Assembly (NCBI GenBank): GCA_050249955.1
Contig: JBFWPN010000011.1
Location: 157,701 to 221,700 of the forward strand
Reading direction: 5' to 3'
Length of the DNA stretch: 64,000 nucleotides
DNA from: CAVVIG01 sp050249955
GTDB lineage: Bacteria > Acidobacteriota > Vicinamibacteria > Vicinamibacterales > CAVVIG01
Shown piece after piece: positions 39,008 through 47,820 of the stretch; position 1 is the first letter of the stretch, and each line of letters begins with the position of its first letter. The translations under genes and the position numbers were made by a program. The notes beneath the pieces are model-generated. The model worked only from the letters and a program-made list of their open reading frames with translations. It did not search any database and was not told the origin of the DNA.

Positions 39008-40209
39008 GCCGGCTCCTCGGGCAGCGCGAAGAAGGCGGACGGGCGCGTCCGGCGCAGTTCCTGGAGCTGCTCGAGCGCATCGAACTGCTGCCAGAAGTCG
39101 AACGCCACGTGCGGGGCGCCCCGCCTCGGCGCCTGGAGGATCCCGTCGACGAACCCGAGGAGGGTGCGGTCGAAGTCCTGGGCCTGCAGGCGGTCCACGG
39201 CGGCAAGCTGGCCCTCGACGATTCGGTCCTGCAGGTCGGCATTCGAGAGGATGCCGTCCATGAGCGCCGCCACGTAGCCGGGCTCCTTCGTGTCGAAGAG
39301 GACCCCGGCGCCGTCCATCGTGGCCGGCACGGCGGTGGCCGCGTACGCGAGCACCGGGATCTGCTTGTAGAAGGCCTCGATGAGCGGCACGCAGAACCCC
39401 TCGTGCTCGCTGCAGCAGAGGAACAGGTCCGCCGTCTCGTAGTAGGCGATGAGTTCGGCATCCGACACGTGCCCGGCGAAGTGCACGTGCTGCAGGCCGA
39501 GTTCGCCGACCATGTGCGTGAGGGCCGCGAAGTACCGCTCGAAGACGCTGAACACCCCGGCGATGATCAGCCGGCTGCGCGGGTTGAATCGCGTGTGGTA
39601 GGCATGGAAGCAGCGGATCACGTCCTCGATCTTCTTGTTCGCGATCACGCGACCCACGAAGAGGATGTTCGTCCAGTCGTCGTCGAACTGCTGCGCCACG
39701 AGCCAGTCGGCAGGATTGTCGAGATGGGCCAGGTCGGGCACCACCGGGAGGACCGCGGTGCGCGGGAAGCCCAGGGCCTCGAGATCCTGCCTGTTGAACT
39801 CCGAGTCGCCCAGTGCCATGTCGCAGCGGTCCACGTATGCGTGGATCTCGCGCCGGCCGCGGAAGCACTGGCGGGCGAGGGTCCGGTGCACGGCCGCGAA
39901 GTACTCGGGCGGCGTGATGTTGTGGTAGATGAGCGCCATGCGGTCGGGCAGGGCGTACGCCGTGCGTGACGCCTTGGATCCGATCGAGAAGTGGTGCAGC
40001 AGCAGGTTCTCGGGATCGCTGGCATCCACCAGTTCCCGGTAGTCGCGCGTCAGCGACTCGAGGCGTGGGTCGGCGGTCTCCACGAAGATGTCCGACTGGT
40101 ATCCCGCGGCGCGAAGCACCCGCTGGATGCCGAGCACCTCGTGACCGATGGCGTCCCCGTAGCCGAGTGTCGCCAGGACCTGGTGGACTGCAGGTCTCGT
40201 GCGGTTCAT
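39004..40209 (-). CDS. Glycosyltransferase, GT4-like
   Basis: A 401-residue GT-B enzyme. Features are YHNITPPEYFAAVH in the acceptor-side domain, NILFVGRVIANKKIEDVI, and CSEHEGFCVPLIEAFYKQIPV (EX7E motif) in the donor-side domain. It is paralogous to the following gene, with a longer C-terminal helical tail. It overlaps both neighbours by four bases. No signal peptide or membrane anchor is seen, so it should act at the cytoplasmic face of the membrane. Confidence 0.9.
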   Translation of the reverse strand: MNRTRPAVHQVLATLGYGDAIGHEVLGIQRVLRAAGYQSDIFVETADPRLESLTRDYRELVDASDPENLLLHHFSIGSKASRTAYALPDRMALIYHNITPPEYFAAVHRTLARQCFRGRREIHAYVDRCDMALGDSEFNRQDLEALGFPRTAVLPVVPDLAHLDNPADWLVAQQFDDDWTNILFVGRVIANKKIEDVIRCFHAYHTRFNPRSRLIIAGVFSVFERYFAALTHMVGELGLQHVHFAGHVSDAELIAYYETADLFLCCSEHEGFCVPLIEAFYKQIPVLAYAATAVPATMDGAGVLFDTKEPGYVAALMDGILSNADLQDRIVEGQLAAVDRLQAQDFDRTLLGFVDGILQAPRRGAPHVAFDFWQQFDALEQLQELRRTRPSAFFALPEEPA

Positions 40210-41687
40210 CGTGACGCGCCCGAGCCCTGGCCGGACGGCCGACGGCCGCGCTGCCCCTGCGGCCGGCGACCGCCTGAGCCACCGCTCCGCTGGTGCGAAT
40301 GACGGCCGCGGTCACGATCCTGGGCCTGTGGCGGTCGCTCGGCCTGCGGCTGCCGGCGTGGCACCGGCGGCGAGATCGGGCCCGACGGCCGTGGGATGGT
40401 CATCTCCGGCGCAGTGGAGGGGCCCGAGGGGAGTGCGTCCACGACCTCGGTTGCCGGCCTGCACCTGTCCTTCCGGCGCTCCATCCACCCGGGCATTGGC
40501 TCGAAGCCGCCGCCGCCAGATGCGGAGAGCCGGTGCAGCATGTCCAGGTACTTGCGCTCGATCACCGGCCAGTCGTAGTTGTCGCGATAGTACTGGCGGC
40601 CGTTCCGTCCGAGGCTGCCAGCCACCCACTTGTTGAACTCGAGCGCGCGCAGGGTTTCCACGAACTCGGCGGTGTTCTCGTAGTACAGCCCGGCGTTGCT
40701 CCGGATGCACTGCCCCTTGAGGACGTCGCATCGGGCATTGGCGAGCACCGGCTTTCCCATCGCCCAGGCCTCGAGCGCCACCATCGAGAGGCTCTCGAAG
40801 AACGACGGCATGATCAGGACCTCTGCGCCGGCAATCGCGTCGAACTTGTCCGTGTCGTCCACGAAGCCCAGGTGGCGGATGCGCGGATGCTTCGGGATGT
40901 CGAGGATCGAATTGCCGACCAGCACCAGCGTCAGCCGGCCGGCGCCGTGTCGCAGGTAGGTCTCGAAGTGGCGGAACAGATCCCGGCAGCCCTTGTTCTC
41001 GTCGATGCGACCGACGTAGATCGCGTAGGCACCGCGGATGTTGTGCTTCTGCCGGAAGCGCTGTGGCTGCGGGTTCTGCGGGACGTCAGAGCCGATGCCG
41101 ACCACGACCGAGGGGACCTGCTCGTTCTGCGAGACGGCCTGGATCATCGTCCGCTCTTCGGGCGAGTTGTACATGAGCGCCCGGACGCCCCGGAAGATCG
41201 GCGCGAAGATCGAGAGGCCGACCGCCGGGTCGCGCTCTGCCGTCGGCACCAGGATCGCCTTCGTGCCCGCGGCCCTGGCCCCGTGGAACGCGTGGTAGTA
41301 CCGGTAGCTGAAGAAGATGCAGAAGTCGAACTCGCCGGCGTGCTTCGAGATGTGGCTGACGAGGCCGGGGCTGGTCGGGCCCTCGGCCTCCAGCCACTCG
41401 AGTTCGTCGGCGACCGAGTGCGGGCGCGCGAACACCGTGTCCGACAGTCGCCCGAAGGTCAGCGGATCCCGCTCGTGCCTGACCGGGAAGCGGCGGACCA
41501 CGATGTTGGTGACCCGATCGTCACCCGGCTGCAGTTCGTTCCGCCAGGTGACGTAGTCGGTGGCGCATGTGGTCCAGACCTCGACCTCGGCATGCCGTGC
41601 GAGATGCTCCGCCACGTACCGGGCGTGCAGTTCGGCGCCGCCGTTGATGGAGGGACCGTACCGCTGGACGACGATGGCGAGCTTCAC
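40206..41687 (-). CDS. Glycosyltransferase, GT4-like, with Arg-rich disordered tail
   Basis: A 493-residue protein. Residues 1-400 form a GT-B enzyme (IVVQRYGPSINGGAELHARY at the N-terminus, YVGRIDENKGCRDLFRHFE, and FESLSMVALEAWAMGKPV). The last ~90 residues are Pro/Gln/Arg-rich low complexity (for example GGRRPQGQRGRRP) and probably disordered and strongly basic. Start GTG overlaps the upstream stop (GTGA). The tail resembles in composition the C-terminal half of the upstream gene's product, which may point to a shared partner or membrane-surface contact. Confidence 0.9.
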   Translation of the reverse strand: MKLAIVVQRYGPSINGGAELHARYVAEHLARHAEVEVWTTCATDYVTWRNELQPGDDRVTNIVVRRFPVRHERDPLTFGRLSDTVFARPHSVADELEWLEAEGPTSPGLVSHISKHAGEFDFCIFFSYRYYHAFHGARAAGTKAILVPTAERDPAVGLSIFAPIFRGVRALMYNSPEERTMIQAVSQNEQVPSVVVGIGSDVPQNPQPQRFRQKHNIRGAYAIYVGRIDENKGCRDLFRHFETYLRHGAGRLTLVLVGNSILDIPKHPRIRHLGFVDDTDKFDAIAGAEVLIMPSFFESLSMVALEAWAMGKPVLANARCDVLKGQCIRSNAGLYYENTAEFVETLRALEFNKWVAGSLGRNGRQYYRDNYDWPVIERKYLDMLHRLSASGGGGFEPMPGWMERRKDRCRPATEVVDALPSGPSTAPEMTIPRPSGPISPPVPRRQPQAERPPQAQDRDRGRHSHQRSGGSGGRRPQGQRGRRPSGQGSGASR

Positions 41688-42904
41688 TGCTCTGGCGTAG
41701 CGGGCGTGTCACCCGCCGGCTCCGGCGACCCGGACGTCGACTCGGCCCTCGGGGACGCAGCGGGCGAACCGGCAGGATCGCTCGCGGCCGACTCCGCTGG
41801 GTGGGCCTGGGCGCCAAAGGCATGTTCGAAGGGGACCGGGCGCGTGGTGCGCACGTCGCTGGCGTCCCCGTCCGACTCGGGTGACGGGGCCGATGAAGAC
41901 GCCCCGACCTCCGCGCCGGTCTCCGCGTCACCATCTCCCTCGCCGTCGTCCGGTCCGCCCTGGTCCTCCGATTCCTCGGTGCCGGCTTGAGTGGGCTGCC
42001 CACCCGTCATCAAGGCAGCGGCTGCACCGCTGCCTCGGCGGCCACGACGCCTGCGGCGCCGGCGGCTCCGTTGACCCGGACCCTCGGCAGCGGCCGCGAC
42101 GTTCTCGGCGTCCGCGACCGGCGTGTCGCCCGTGGCCTCCGGGGTTGCAGCCGCTGGTGCGACCGGCTGGGGTTGAGGTGGCGCGGCCTGGGGGGCGGGC
42201 TCCTGGCGCCGCGATTCCTGGCGGCGGCTCTCGTCGCGGCGATGGTCGTCGCGTCGGCCGCCCTCCCGTCGGTGGTCCTCGCGCCTCGGTTCGTCGCGCC
42301 TGGTCTCACGCTCGTCGTCGGCCGGCTTGTAGACGACCGCACCCTCGAGCGCGCGGGCACGCCGTTCGTTGAACTCGAGGCGGCTCGACAGCGACTCGAT
42401 GCGCATCTTGAGGTTCTTGACCTCAATCCCGAGCCTGGTCGTTTCCATGACGAGGTTGTGCATCACCTCGTAGTGCAGCTGGTCGAAGGCGTATCGCGCG
42501 GCGTCACGCTTCGCCTCCCGTTCCGCGAGGGTGGCGTTGAGCCTGGACTGGATGTTCAGCGCCTGGATGAGCGGATTCGGGTTGAAGAACAGCTTCAGGA
42601 TCGGGAGCAGCAGCTTCCGGATGGCGCGGAGCGGGCCCCGCGTCGACTCGAAGAGAGTCTGCGCCTCGAAGGCGTAGTTCGGCAGCTCAGGCGGCGCATA
42701 GGGCGGCTGCGCCTTGCGGTACTGCTCGAGCAGGTCGGACCGGACGCCGCGGGGATCGAGGAACTTCTCGAGCTTCACGCTCGCCAGTTCGCGGATCTCG
42801 GCCTCGGTGTAGTCGACCCCGCGCTTCTCGCGGATGCGGGCGCGGATCTGCTCCATGATCTGCTCCACGTTGACCGCATCGGAACGCACGTTGAAATCAG
42901 GCAT
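41684..42904 (-). CDS. Unknown protein with conserved helical N-terminus and disordered Arg-rich/acidic C-terminus
   Basis: A 406-residue protein of unrecognised family. Residues 1-180 are structured and mostly helical (VEQIMEQIRARIREKRGVDY; a hydrophobic LLLPILKLFFNPNPLIQ stretch around 100; then a coiled segment RLGIEVKNLKMRIESLSSRL). From about 195 the chain is repetitive: RRDE/RRQE repeats, Pro/Gln/Ala, a run of eight Arg near 285, then Asp/Glu/Ser/Ala-rich sequence to the end. It sits between the UbiA-like gene (2-bp gap) and the glycosyltransferases. It may be a scaffold or regulator of the glycan machinery; this is inference from position only. Confidence 0.75.
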   Translation of the reverse strand: MPDFNVRSDAVNVEQIMEQIRARIREKRGVDYTEAEIRELASVKLEKFLDPRGVRSDLLEQYRKAQPPYAPPELPNYAFEAQTLFESTRGPLRAIRKLLLPILKLFFNPNPLIQALNIQSRLNATLAEREAKRDAARYAFDQLHYEVMHNLVMETTRLGIEVKNLKMRIESLSSRLEFNERRARALEGAVVYKPADDERETRRDEPRREDHRREGGRRDDHRRDESRRQESRRQEPAPQAAPPQPQPVAPAAATPEATGDTPVADAENVAAAAEGPGQRSRRRRRRRGRRGSGAAAALMTGGQPTQAGTEESEDQGGPDDGEGDGDAETGAEVGASSSAPSPESDGDASDVRTTRPVPFEHAFGAQAHPAESAASDPAGSPAASPRAESTSGSPEPAGDTPATPEQ

Positions 42905-42906
42905 GG

Positions 42907-43869
42907 TCAGGGTACGAACGGGTGGTAGATGATCAGCACCACCGCGATGACCCACAAGGTCACGCAGGCAAGCAGCGGCCGGTCGTTCAGCAGCAGGTCC
43001 GACGGGTTTCCGCCCTCCTCGCGCTGGTGCACGAGGTACAGGTAGCGGAAGATTCCATAGATCGCGAATGGAATCGTGAGACCCAGCCACGACGTGCCGA
43101 ACTTCTGCTCGGTCTCCGGGCTGATCGTGTAGAAGATGTAGGCGATCAGCGTCGATGCCGTGACGACAGCGATCATCTGATCGAGCAGGTACGCGGAGTA
43201 CTCGTCGAGGATGGGCCGGTGGCTCGCGGCTCCGTCCGCGAGCAGCACCAGTTCGTGCCGGCGCTTGGCCAGCGCGATGAACAGGGCGCCGAGAATCGTG
43301 CACACGAACAGCCAGTGGCTGATCACCACGTCGATCACGACGGCACCCGCCATGGCGCGGAGCACGAATCCGATCGCCAGGGTCAGCGCGTCGAGGATGA
43401 CCATGTGCTTGAGGGTGGTGGAGTAGAAGGTCTGGAGGGCGAGGTAGATCGCCGCCACCAGCGCGAACTGCCGGTGCAGGAGCACCGCCCCGCCGAGTCC
43501 GGCCACGGCCAGGACCGCCGCCATGCCCCACGCCGTGCCCACCGACACCTCGCCGGACGCAATCGGCCGCTTCCGCTTCAGCGGGTGGAGCCGATCGCCG
43601 TCACGGTCCATGATGTCGTTGATCAGGTAGACCACGCTCGAGAGTGCGCAGAAGACGGCGAAGGCGCCCGTCGCGCGCGCGACCGACGCCAGGTCGAACA
43701 GCTTGACGGCAAAGAGCAGCGGCGCGAACACCAGGAGGTTCTTCGTCCACTGGTTCGGCCGGAGGGAAACGAGCAGGCTGAGCGCGGGCGAACGACGCCC
43801 CGATGCATCCGGCCGCTGGTGGGCCGGGACATCGGGGGCCATCATGCTCGGAAGGGTACTGCGCGCCAT
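42907..43869 (-). CDS. UbiA-family prenyltransferase, decaprenyl-phosphate phosphoribosyltransferase-like
   Basis: A 320-residue membrane protein with about eight TM segments. SLRPNQWTKNLLVFAPLLFA opens the fold, and the first aspartate motif is VYLINDIMDRDGDRLHPLKR followed by RPIASG. This wording (ND..D...D..HP.K..RPIA.G) is typical of 5-phosphoribosyl-polyprenyl-phosphate synthases such as mycobacterial UbiA/Rv3806c, which make the precursor of polyprenyl-phosphate arabinose. Its place in an operon with four glycosyltransferases supports a glycan role over quinone synthesis. No epimerase (DprE1/E2-like) gene is in the window. Confidence 0.85.
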   Translation of the reverse strand: MARSTLPSMMAPDVPAHQRPDASGRRSPALSLLVSLRPNQWTKNLLVFAPLLFAVKLFDLASVARATGAFAVFCALSSVVYLINDIMDRDGDRLHPLKRKRPIASGEVSVGTAWGMAAVLAVAGLGGAVLLHRQFALVAAIYLALQTFYSTTLKHMVILDALTLAIGFVLRAMAGAVVIDVVISHWLFVCTILGALFIALAKRRHELVLLADGAASHRPILDEYSAYLLDQMIAVVTASTLIAYIFYTISPETEQKFGTSWLGLTIPFAIYGIFRYLYLVHQREEGGNPSDLLLNDRPLLACVTLWVIAVVLIIYHPFVP

Positions 43870-43885
43870 CTAGCGCGGAGACGGA

Positions 43886-44236
43886 CTAGACCTTCGCCGA
43901 CGAGAAGCTCTGCACCGCGTCGTTCTCCGACTCGAAGGTCTCGAACACGGTCAGCAGCTTCGTGATCGCGAGCAGGTCCGTAATCCGCTTGGTGAGGCTC
44001 AGCAGCTTGAGGCTGCCACCCTGACGGCTCACGGTGGTGTAGGTTCGCACAATCTCGCCAAGGCCGGCGCTGTCGATGTACGGAACCTCGGCCAGGTTCA
44101 GGACGATCTTCTTTTGGCCCTGGTTGAGGAGGCTGTTCACCTTGTCCTTCAGGATCTCGTCGCCTTCGCCCAGGGTGATGCGACCCTTGACGTCGAGGAT
44201 CAGGACATCGCCAACCGTTCGTTCGTCGATCTGCAT
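43886..44236 (-). CDS. STAS-domain anti-anti-sigma factor-like protein
   Basis: A 116-residue single STAS domain. It has LILDVKGRITLGEGDEILKD, the strand KIVLNLAEVPYIDSAGLGEI with the regulatory Ser in DSAGLG, and a C-terminal helix TVFETFESENDAVQSF. Phosphorylation of that Ser by an RsbW-like kinase is expected from the family. No kinase or sigma factor is adjacent. It is the first gene of the glycan operon, 16 bp ahead of the UbiA-like gene, so it may control assembly or secretion of that glycan, as STAS proteins do in some polysaccharide loci. Confidence 0.92.
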   Translation of the reverse strand: MQIDERTVGDVLILDVKGRITLGEGDEILKDKVNSLLNQGQKKIVLNLAEVPYIDSAGLGEIVRTYTTVSRQGGSLKLLSLTKRITDLLAITKLLTVFETFESENDAVQSFSSAKV

Positions 44237-44354
44237 GAAAACGCTCCAGATGTGTGCGTGCTCGTGAGCTTAACACACCCCGCGCGCCACGGCCCGAGGG
44301 CCGGCGCGCGGAGGCGATACAGTTTGGTTGTGTACAGTCGAGGGGGACCGGCGG

Positions 44355-44663
44355 TCAGAGACTGCCAGCCCCGGCCATCTTCCGGGACTGGAAGCACTCC
44401 TTGCAGAAGACCGGGCGTCCCTGCGTCGGACGGAACGGCACCGTGGTTTCACGGCCGCACGCCGAGCAGTTCGTGACCGTCTCCACCCGATCTCTCGCCG
44501 TGACGGCGCCGACCGGGCGGCTGGCCCTCTTGGTCTTGCAGGACTTGCAGCGCTTCGGCTCGTTCTTGAAGTTCTTGTCGGCGAAGAACTGCTGTTCTCC
44601 TGCCGTCCAGACGAACTCCGCCCCGCAATCCACGCACGTGAGGGTCCTGTCCTGGAACTCCAT
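44355..44663 (-). CDS. Zinc-ribbon protein
   Basis: A 102-residue protein with four CxxC pairs: CVDCG, CKSCK, CSACG and CKECF, likely forming two zinc ribbons. The opening MEFQDRTLTCVDCGAEF and FADKNFKNEPKRCKSC match the probable zinc-ribbon domain family common in Acidobacteriota, Chloroflexota and others; the C-terminal half resembles the CxxC-x-CxxC segment of that family. Function unknown. ATG at 44663 is preceded by GGCGAGG at good spacing. It lies 27 bp downstream of rpsU and is probably cotranscribed with it. The 118-bp gap to the STAS gene holds no further gene. Confidence 0.88.
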   Translation of the reverse strand: MEFQDRTLTCVDCGAEFVWTAGEQQFFADKNFKNEPKRCKSCKTKRASRPVGAVTARDRVETVTNCSACGRETTVPFRPTQGRPVFCKECFQSRKMAGAGSL

Positions 44664-44690
44664 CGGTCCCACCTCGCCTGGGTCGGTCTG

Positions 44691-44888
44691 CTACTCCAGT
44701 TCCCGCCGGAGCTTCTTCCGGTTGCGCTTGCGGGCGAGCGCCTGCTTGGCGCGACGCTTGTCACCCGGCTTCAAATAGAAGGAGTGCTTCTTGATGTCCT
44801 TGATGATGTCTTCCTGCTGCACCTTCCGCTTGAAGCGCCGGAGAGCGCTCTCGATCGACTCGCCCTCCTGAATCTTCACTTCAGCCAC
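44691..44888 (-). CDS. rpsU: Small ribosomal subunit protein bS21
   Basis: A 65-residue bS21. The core SIESALRRFKRKVQQEDIIK and the basic KRRAKQALARKRNRKKLRRE tail are unmistakable. bS21 sits near the anti-Shine-Dalgarno end of 16S rRNA and promotes initiation. The GTG at 44888 (MAEVKIQEGE) is chosen because the AAAGGGG ribosome site is correctly placed for it; a GTG three codons upstream would lie directly on that site. The ribosome site falls in a short hairpin. Confidence 0.96.
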   Translation of the reverse strand: MAEVKIQEGESIESALRRFKRKVQQEDIIKDIKKHSFYLKPGDKRRAKQALARKRNRKKLRRELE

Positions 44889-44896
44889 GAAAATCA

Positions 44897-44911
44897 CACC
44901 CCTTTCGGGTG
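44897..44911 (-). promoter_or_regulatory. Hairpin overlapping the rpsU ribosome-binding site
   Basis: In the rpsU leader, CACCC pairs with GGGTG around a GAAAG loop. The paired 3' arm and the loop contain the AAAGGGG ribosome site, so folding could limit initiation. Confidence 0.4.
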
Positions 44912-44924
44912 GCTCAACTCACGG

Positions 44925-44953
44925 TTATTACGATGAATAGCCGCTACTGCCAA
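44925..44953 (-). promoter_or_regulatory. Sigma70-type promoter for rpsU
   Basis: On the minus strand TTGGCA (44948-44953) and TAATAA (44925-44930) are separated by exactly 17 bp. The predicted start gives a ~30-nt leader before the GTG. Confidence 0.6.
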
Positions 44954-45075
44954 ATATGCTAGGCTATCACGGCAACGGCGGATTCTAGGACCAAAGCCTG
45001 ACCACGTCAACGAAATAGTCCGCCACCAGTTCCGGCCACCGGGCACCAGCCCGGCTGGTGCAAATCGCTGAAAAA

Positions 45076-46353
45076 ATGAGAGTTCTTGTACTTGGCGCTG
45101 GCGGACGCGAGCACGCCCTCGTGTCTCGGCTTTCCGCCGACCCCGGCACCACCGTCATTGCGGCACCCGGAAATCCGGGAATTGCCCAAATCGTCCCGGT
45201 CCATCCGATCGACCTCACCAGTCCGGCCGCGATCGTCGCCCTGGCCCGTAGGGAAGGCGTCGACCTCACGGTCGTCGGGCCTGAACTGCCGCTGTCGTTC
45301 GGCGTCGCCGACGCCTTCGAAGCGGCCGGCCTGCGCCTGCTCGGTCCCACGGCTGCGGCGGCCCGCCTCGAGACCAGCAAGGCCTTTGCGAAGGACTTCA
45401 TGGCACGGCACTGCGTGCCGACGGCGCGGTTCCATACGGCCGACTCCGCGGAGGACGCCCTCGCGGTCGTGCGGTCCGGTCGCTTCGGTTTTCCCGTCGT
45501 GCTCAAGGCCGATGGCCTGGCGGCCGGAAAAGGGGTGGTGATCGCCCGTGACCGCGCTGAAGCGGAGGAGGCCGTGGCCGCAGCCATGACCGGCGGTCGC
45601 TTCGGCACGGCCGGCGAACGGCTCGTCATCGAGGAGTGCCTCACCGGACCAGAGGTGTCGTTCTTTGTCCTCTGCGACGGAGCCCGCGCGCTCGCGATCG
45701 GAACCGCCCAGGATCACAAGCGGGTCTTCGACGATGACCAGGGGCCGAATACGGGAGGGATGGGTGCCTTTGCGCCGAGCCCCTTGATCACGGCTCCGTT
45801 GCACGACCAGGTCATGCGCGAGGTGGTGGACCCCGTGCTCGCCGGCATGGCGGCCGAAGGGTACCCATTCAAGGGGTTCCTGTACGTCGGCCTGATGTTG
45901 ACCGAGCAGGGGCCGCGGGTCATCGAATTCAATGTCCGGCTTGGCGACCCCGAGGCCCAGGTCCTGCTCCCGCGCATTGCCGAGCCGCTCACGCCGCTTC
46001 TGGCCTCCGCCGCAGCGGGGTCGATGACGGCTTCACGCTGCCGGTTTTCGGACGAGGCACTTGTCGGCGTCGTGCTCGCGTCCCGCGGGTATCCGGAGAC
46101 CTCGGAATCAGGATGCCCGATCGACGGGTTGCGGGACGCGGAGACGCAGGGCGTCCATGTCATCCACGCGGGAACCGCCTTGCGGGAGGGGCGCCTCGTC
46201 ACGGCCGGTGGCCGGGTGCTCACGGTGGTCGCGGCGGGACGGGACTTCGCCGACGCGATCGAGCGCGCGTACACGGGTGTGCGGGCCATCCGGTTCGACG
46301 GGATGCAGTATCGAACCGACATCGGCAGGAAGGCGCTTCGCGCTCAGGCCTAG
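45076..46353 (+). CDS. purD: Phosphoribosylamine-glycine ligase
   Basis: A 425-residue GARS, the second step of purine synthesis (phosphoribosylamine + glycine + ATP to GAR). The opening MRVLVLGAGGREHALV, ATP-grasp blocks PVVLKADGLAAGKGVVIA and GPNTGGMGAFAP, and IEFNVRLGDPEAQVLLPR are all present. ATG at 45076 is the conserved start. It is divergent from rpsU and 9 bp ahead of mtaB. The other pur genes of this window are ~9 kb downstream on the same strand. Confidence 0.97.
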   Translation: MRVLVLGAGGREHALVSRLSADPGTTVIAAPGNPGIAQIVPVHPIDLTSPAAIVALARREGVDLTVVGPELPLSFGVADAFEAAGLRLLGPTAAAARLETSKAFAKDFMARHCVPTARFHTADSAEDALAVVRSGRFGFPVVLKADGLAAGKGVVIARDRAEAEEAVAAAMTGGRFGTAGERLVIEECLTGPEVSFFVLCDGARALAIGTAQDHKRVFDDDQGPNTGGMGAFAPSPLITAPLHDQVMREVVDPVLAGMAAEGYPFKGFLYVGLMLTEQGPRVIEFNVRLGDPEAQVLLPRIAEPLTPLLASAAAGSMTASRCRFSDEALVGVVLASRGYPETSESGCPIDGLRDAETQGVHVIHAGTALREGRLVTAGGRVLTVVAAGRDFADAIERAYTGVRAIRFDGMQYRTDIGRKALRAQA

Positions 46354-46362
46354 CGAGGGGAC

Positions 46363-47649
46363 GTGAAGTACTCGATCGTCACCTTCGGTTGTCGGGTGAA
46401 CCAGGCCGACTCGCTCGGTTTCGAGGCGCAGCTGCTCGCGGCCGGCGCGGAGCCGGTGCCAGCCGAGTGTGCCGATGTCGTCATCGTCAACACCTGCTCG
46501 GTGACCGCGTCCGCCGATCAGGGGGCGCGCCAGACGATTCGGCGTCTGTCGCGACTCAATCCCTCGGTTCGGGTTGTCGTCACCGGCTGCTACGCCACGC
46601 GAGAGACCTCAGAGGTGCAGGCGCTGCCGAATGTGCTGGCGGTGGTCCGTAACGACGACAAGGCGAGGCTCGTCGACGTGCTGCGGACCCCGGCATCGCT
46701 CGGTCCCCCCCCGAGCGGCGTGGGTCATCTGGCTGACGGGCCCTGCGGACGCCCGCTCGAACCTGGCGCGGCCGGTCGCACCGCGTTCACGTTGCGTGTG
46801 CAGACCGGATGCGGGGAGTCGTGCTCGTACTGCATCATCCCCGCCACGCGTGGCCTGCCAAGGAGCCTGCCCCTGTCCGCGGTCCTCGCCGCCCTGCGGC
46901 GCGCGATCGACGCCGGCTTCAGGGAGGTGGTCCTGACGGGCGTCCACCTCGGGTCCTACGGTCGCGACCTGGCCCCCCAGTCGTCGCTGCACGATCTGTT
47001 GCTCGCCCTGCGCGAGCTCGCCGCACGACGACAGGATCGCGTGCTCTTCCGCATCAGTTCACTGGAGCCGATGGATTGCACGGAGGCCATCGTGGAGCTC
47101 GTCGCCGGTTCGGAGTGCTTCGCCCCACACTTCCACCTGCCGCTCCAGCACGCGAGCACCCGGATGCTGCAGACCATGAGGCGGCCCTATGACATCTCCT
47201 ACTACGCTGGGCTCGTCTCGAGGGTCCGCTCGCTCATGCCCCATGCCTCGATCGGGTCGGACGTGATTGCCGGCTTCCCTGGCGAGACAGACGAGGACGC
47301 CGACACGCTCGCCTCGTACCTGCAGCAGTCGCCGCTGACGCACCTGCATGTCTTCCCCTACTCGGACCGCCCCGGCACCGAGGCCTCGCGGATGGGCGAC
47401 CGCCCCGGTGGTTCCGCGGTGAAGGCTCGCGGCGCGCGCCTCCGCGACATCGGCCGGATGCTCACGTCCCGCTTCATCGAGACGCAGCGCGGCACGGTCC
47501 ATCGTGCCTTGACGATCGATGACGGCTCCGTGGCGGTCACGGGAAACTACCTCAAGGTACGCATCCCTCCAGGGTTGCCACGCAATCGCTGGGTCGATGT
47601 CCGGATCGCCACGACGGCGCCGTCGATCGTCGGTGACGTGATCGCCTGA
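46363..47649 (+). CDS. mtaB: tRNA t6A37 methylthiotransferase MtaB
   Basis: A 428-residue radical-SAM methylthiotransferase converting N6-threonylcarbamoyladenosine-37 to ms2t6A in ANN-decoding tRNAs. The N-terminal UPF0004 domain has TFGCRVNQADS, VIVNTCSVT and VVTGCYA, providing the three auxiliary-cluster cysteines. The radical-SAM motif is CGESCSYCIIPATRG. The C-terminal TRAM domain (residues ~370-428) is short. GTG start with GAGGGGA before it. Gap 47650-47820 (171 bp) holds the next gene's promoter region, with nothing else recognised. Confidence 0.94.
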   Translation: MKYSIVTFGCRVNQADSLGFEAQLLAAGAEPVPAECADVVIVNTCSVTASADQGARQTIRRLSRLNPSVRVVVTGCYATRETSEVQALPNVLAVVRNDDKARLVDVLRTPASLGPPPSGVGHLADGPCGRPLEPGAAGRTAFTLRVQTGCGESCSYCIIPATRGLPRSLPLSAVLAALRRAIDAGFREVVLTGVHLGSYGRDLAPQSSLHDLLLALRELAARRQDRVLFRISSLEPMDCTEAIVELVAGSECFAPHFHLPLQHASTRMLQTMRRPYDISYYAGLVSRVRSLMPHASIGSDVIAGFPGETDEDADTLASYLQQSPLTHLHVFPYSDRPGTEASRMGDRPGGSAVKARGARLRDIGRMLTSRFIETQRGTVHRALTIDDGSVAVTGNYLKVRIPPGLPRNRWVDVRIATTAPSIVGDVIA

Positions 47650-47820
47650 ACTCGAGCACGAGCCGCGCGCCGGCGCGGCGTCGCCTGCCTCCCGTGCTGC
47701 GGCGTCGGACGGACGCCGACAGCCGCCGTGCCCCGGTGCAGATTCGCGCACGTGCAGCCTGCGCTTCGCTTCACTCAGCGCTGGCACATGCCGATAACTC
47801 GCTGGGGGGATGACCGCTCA

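Noticed and set aside
43886..44236. SpoIIAA of a sporulation sigma cascade
   Set aside because: No SpoIIAB or sigma-F-like gene adjacent; the STAS gene leads a glycan operon instead.
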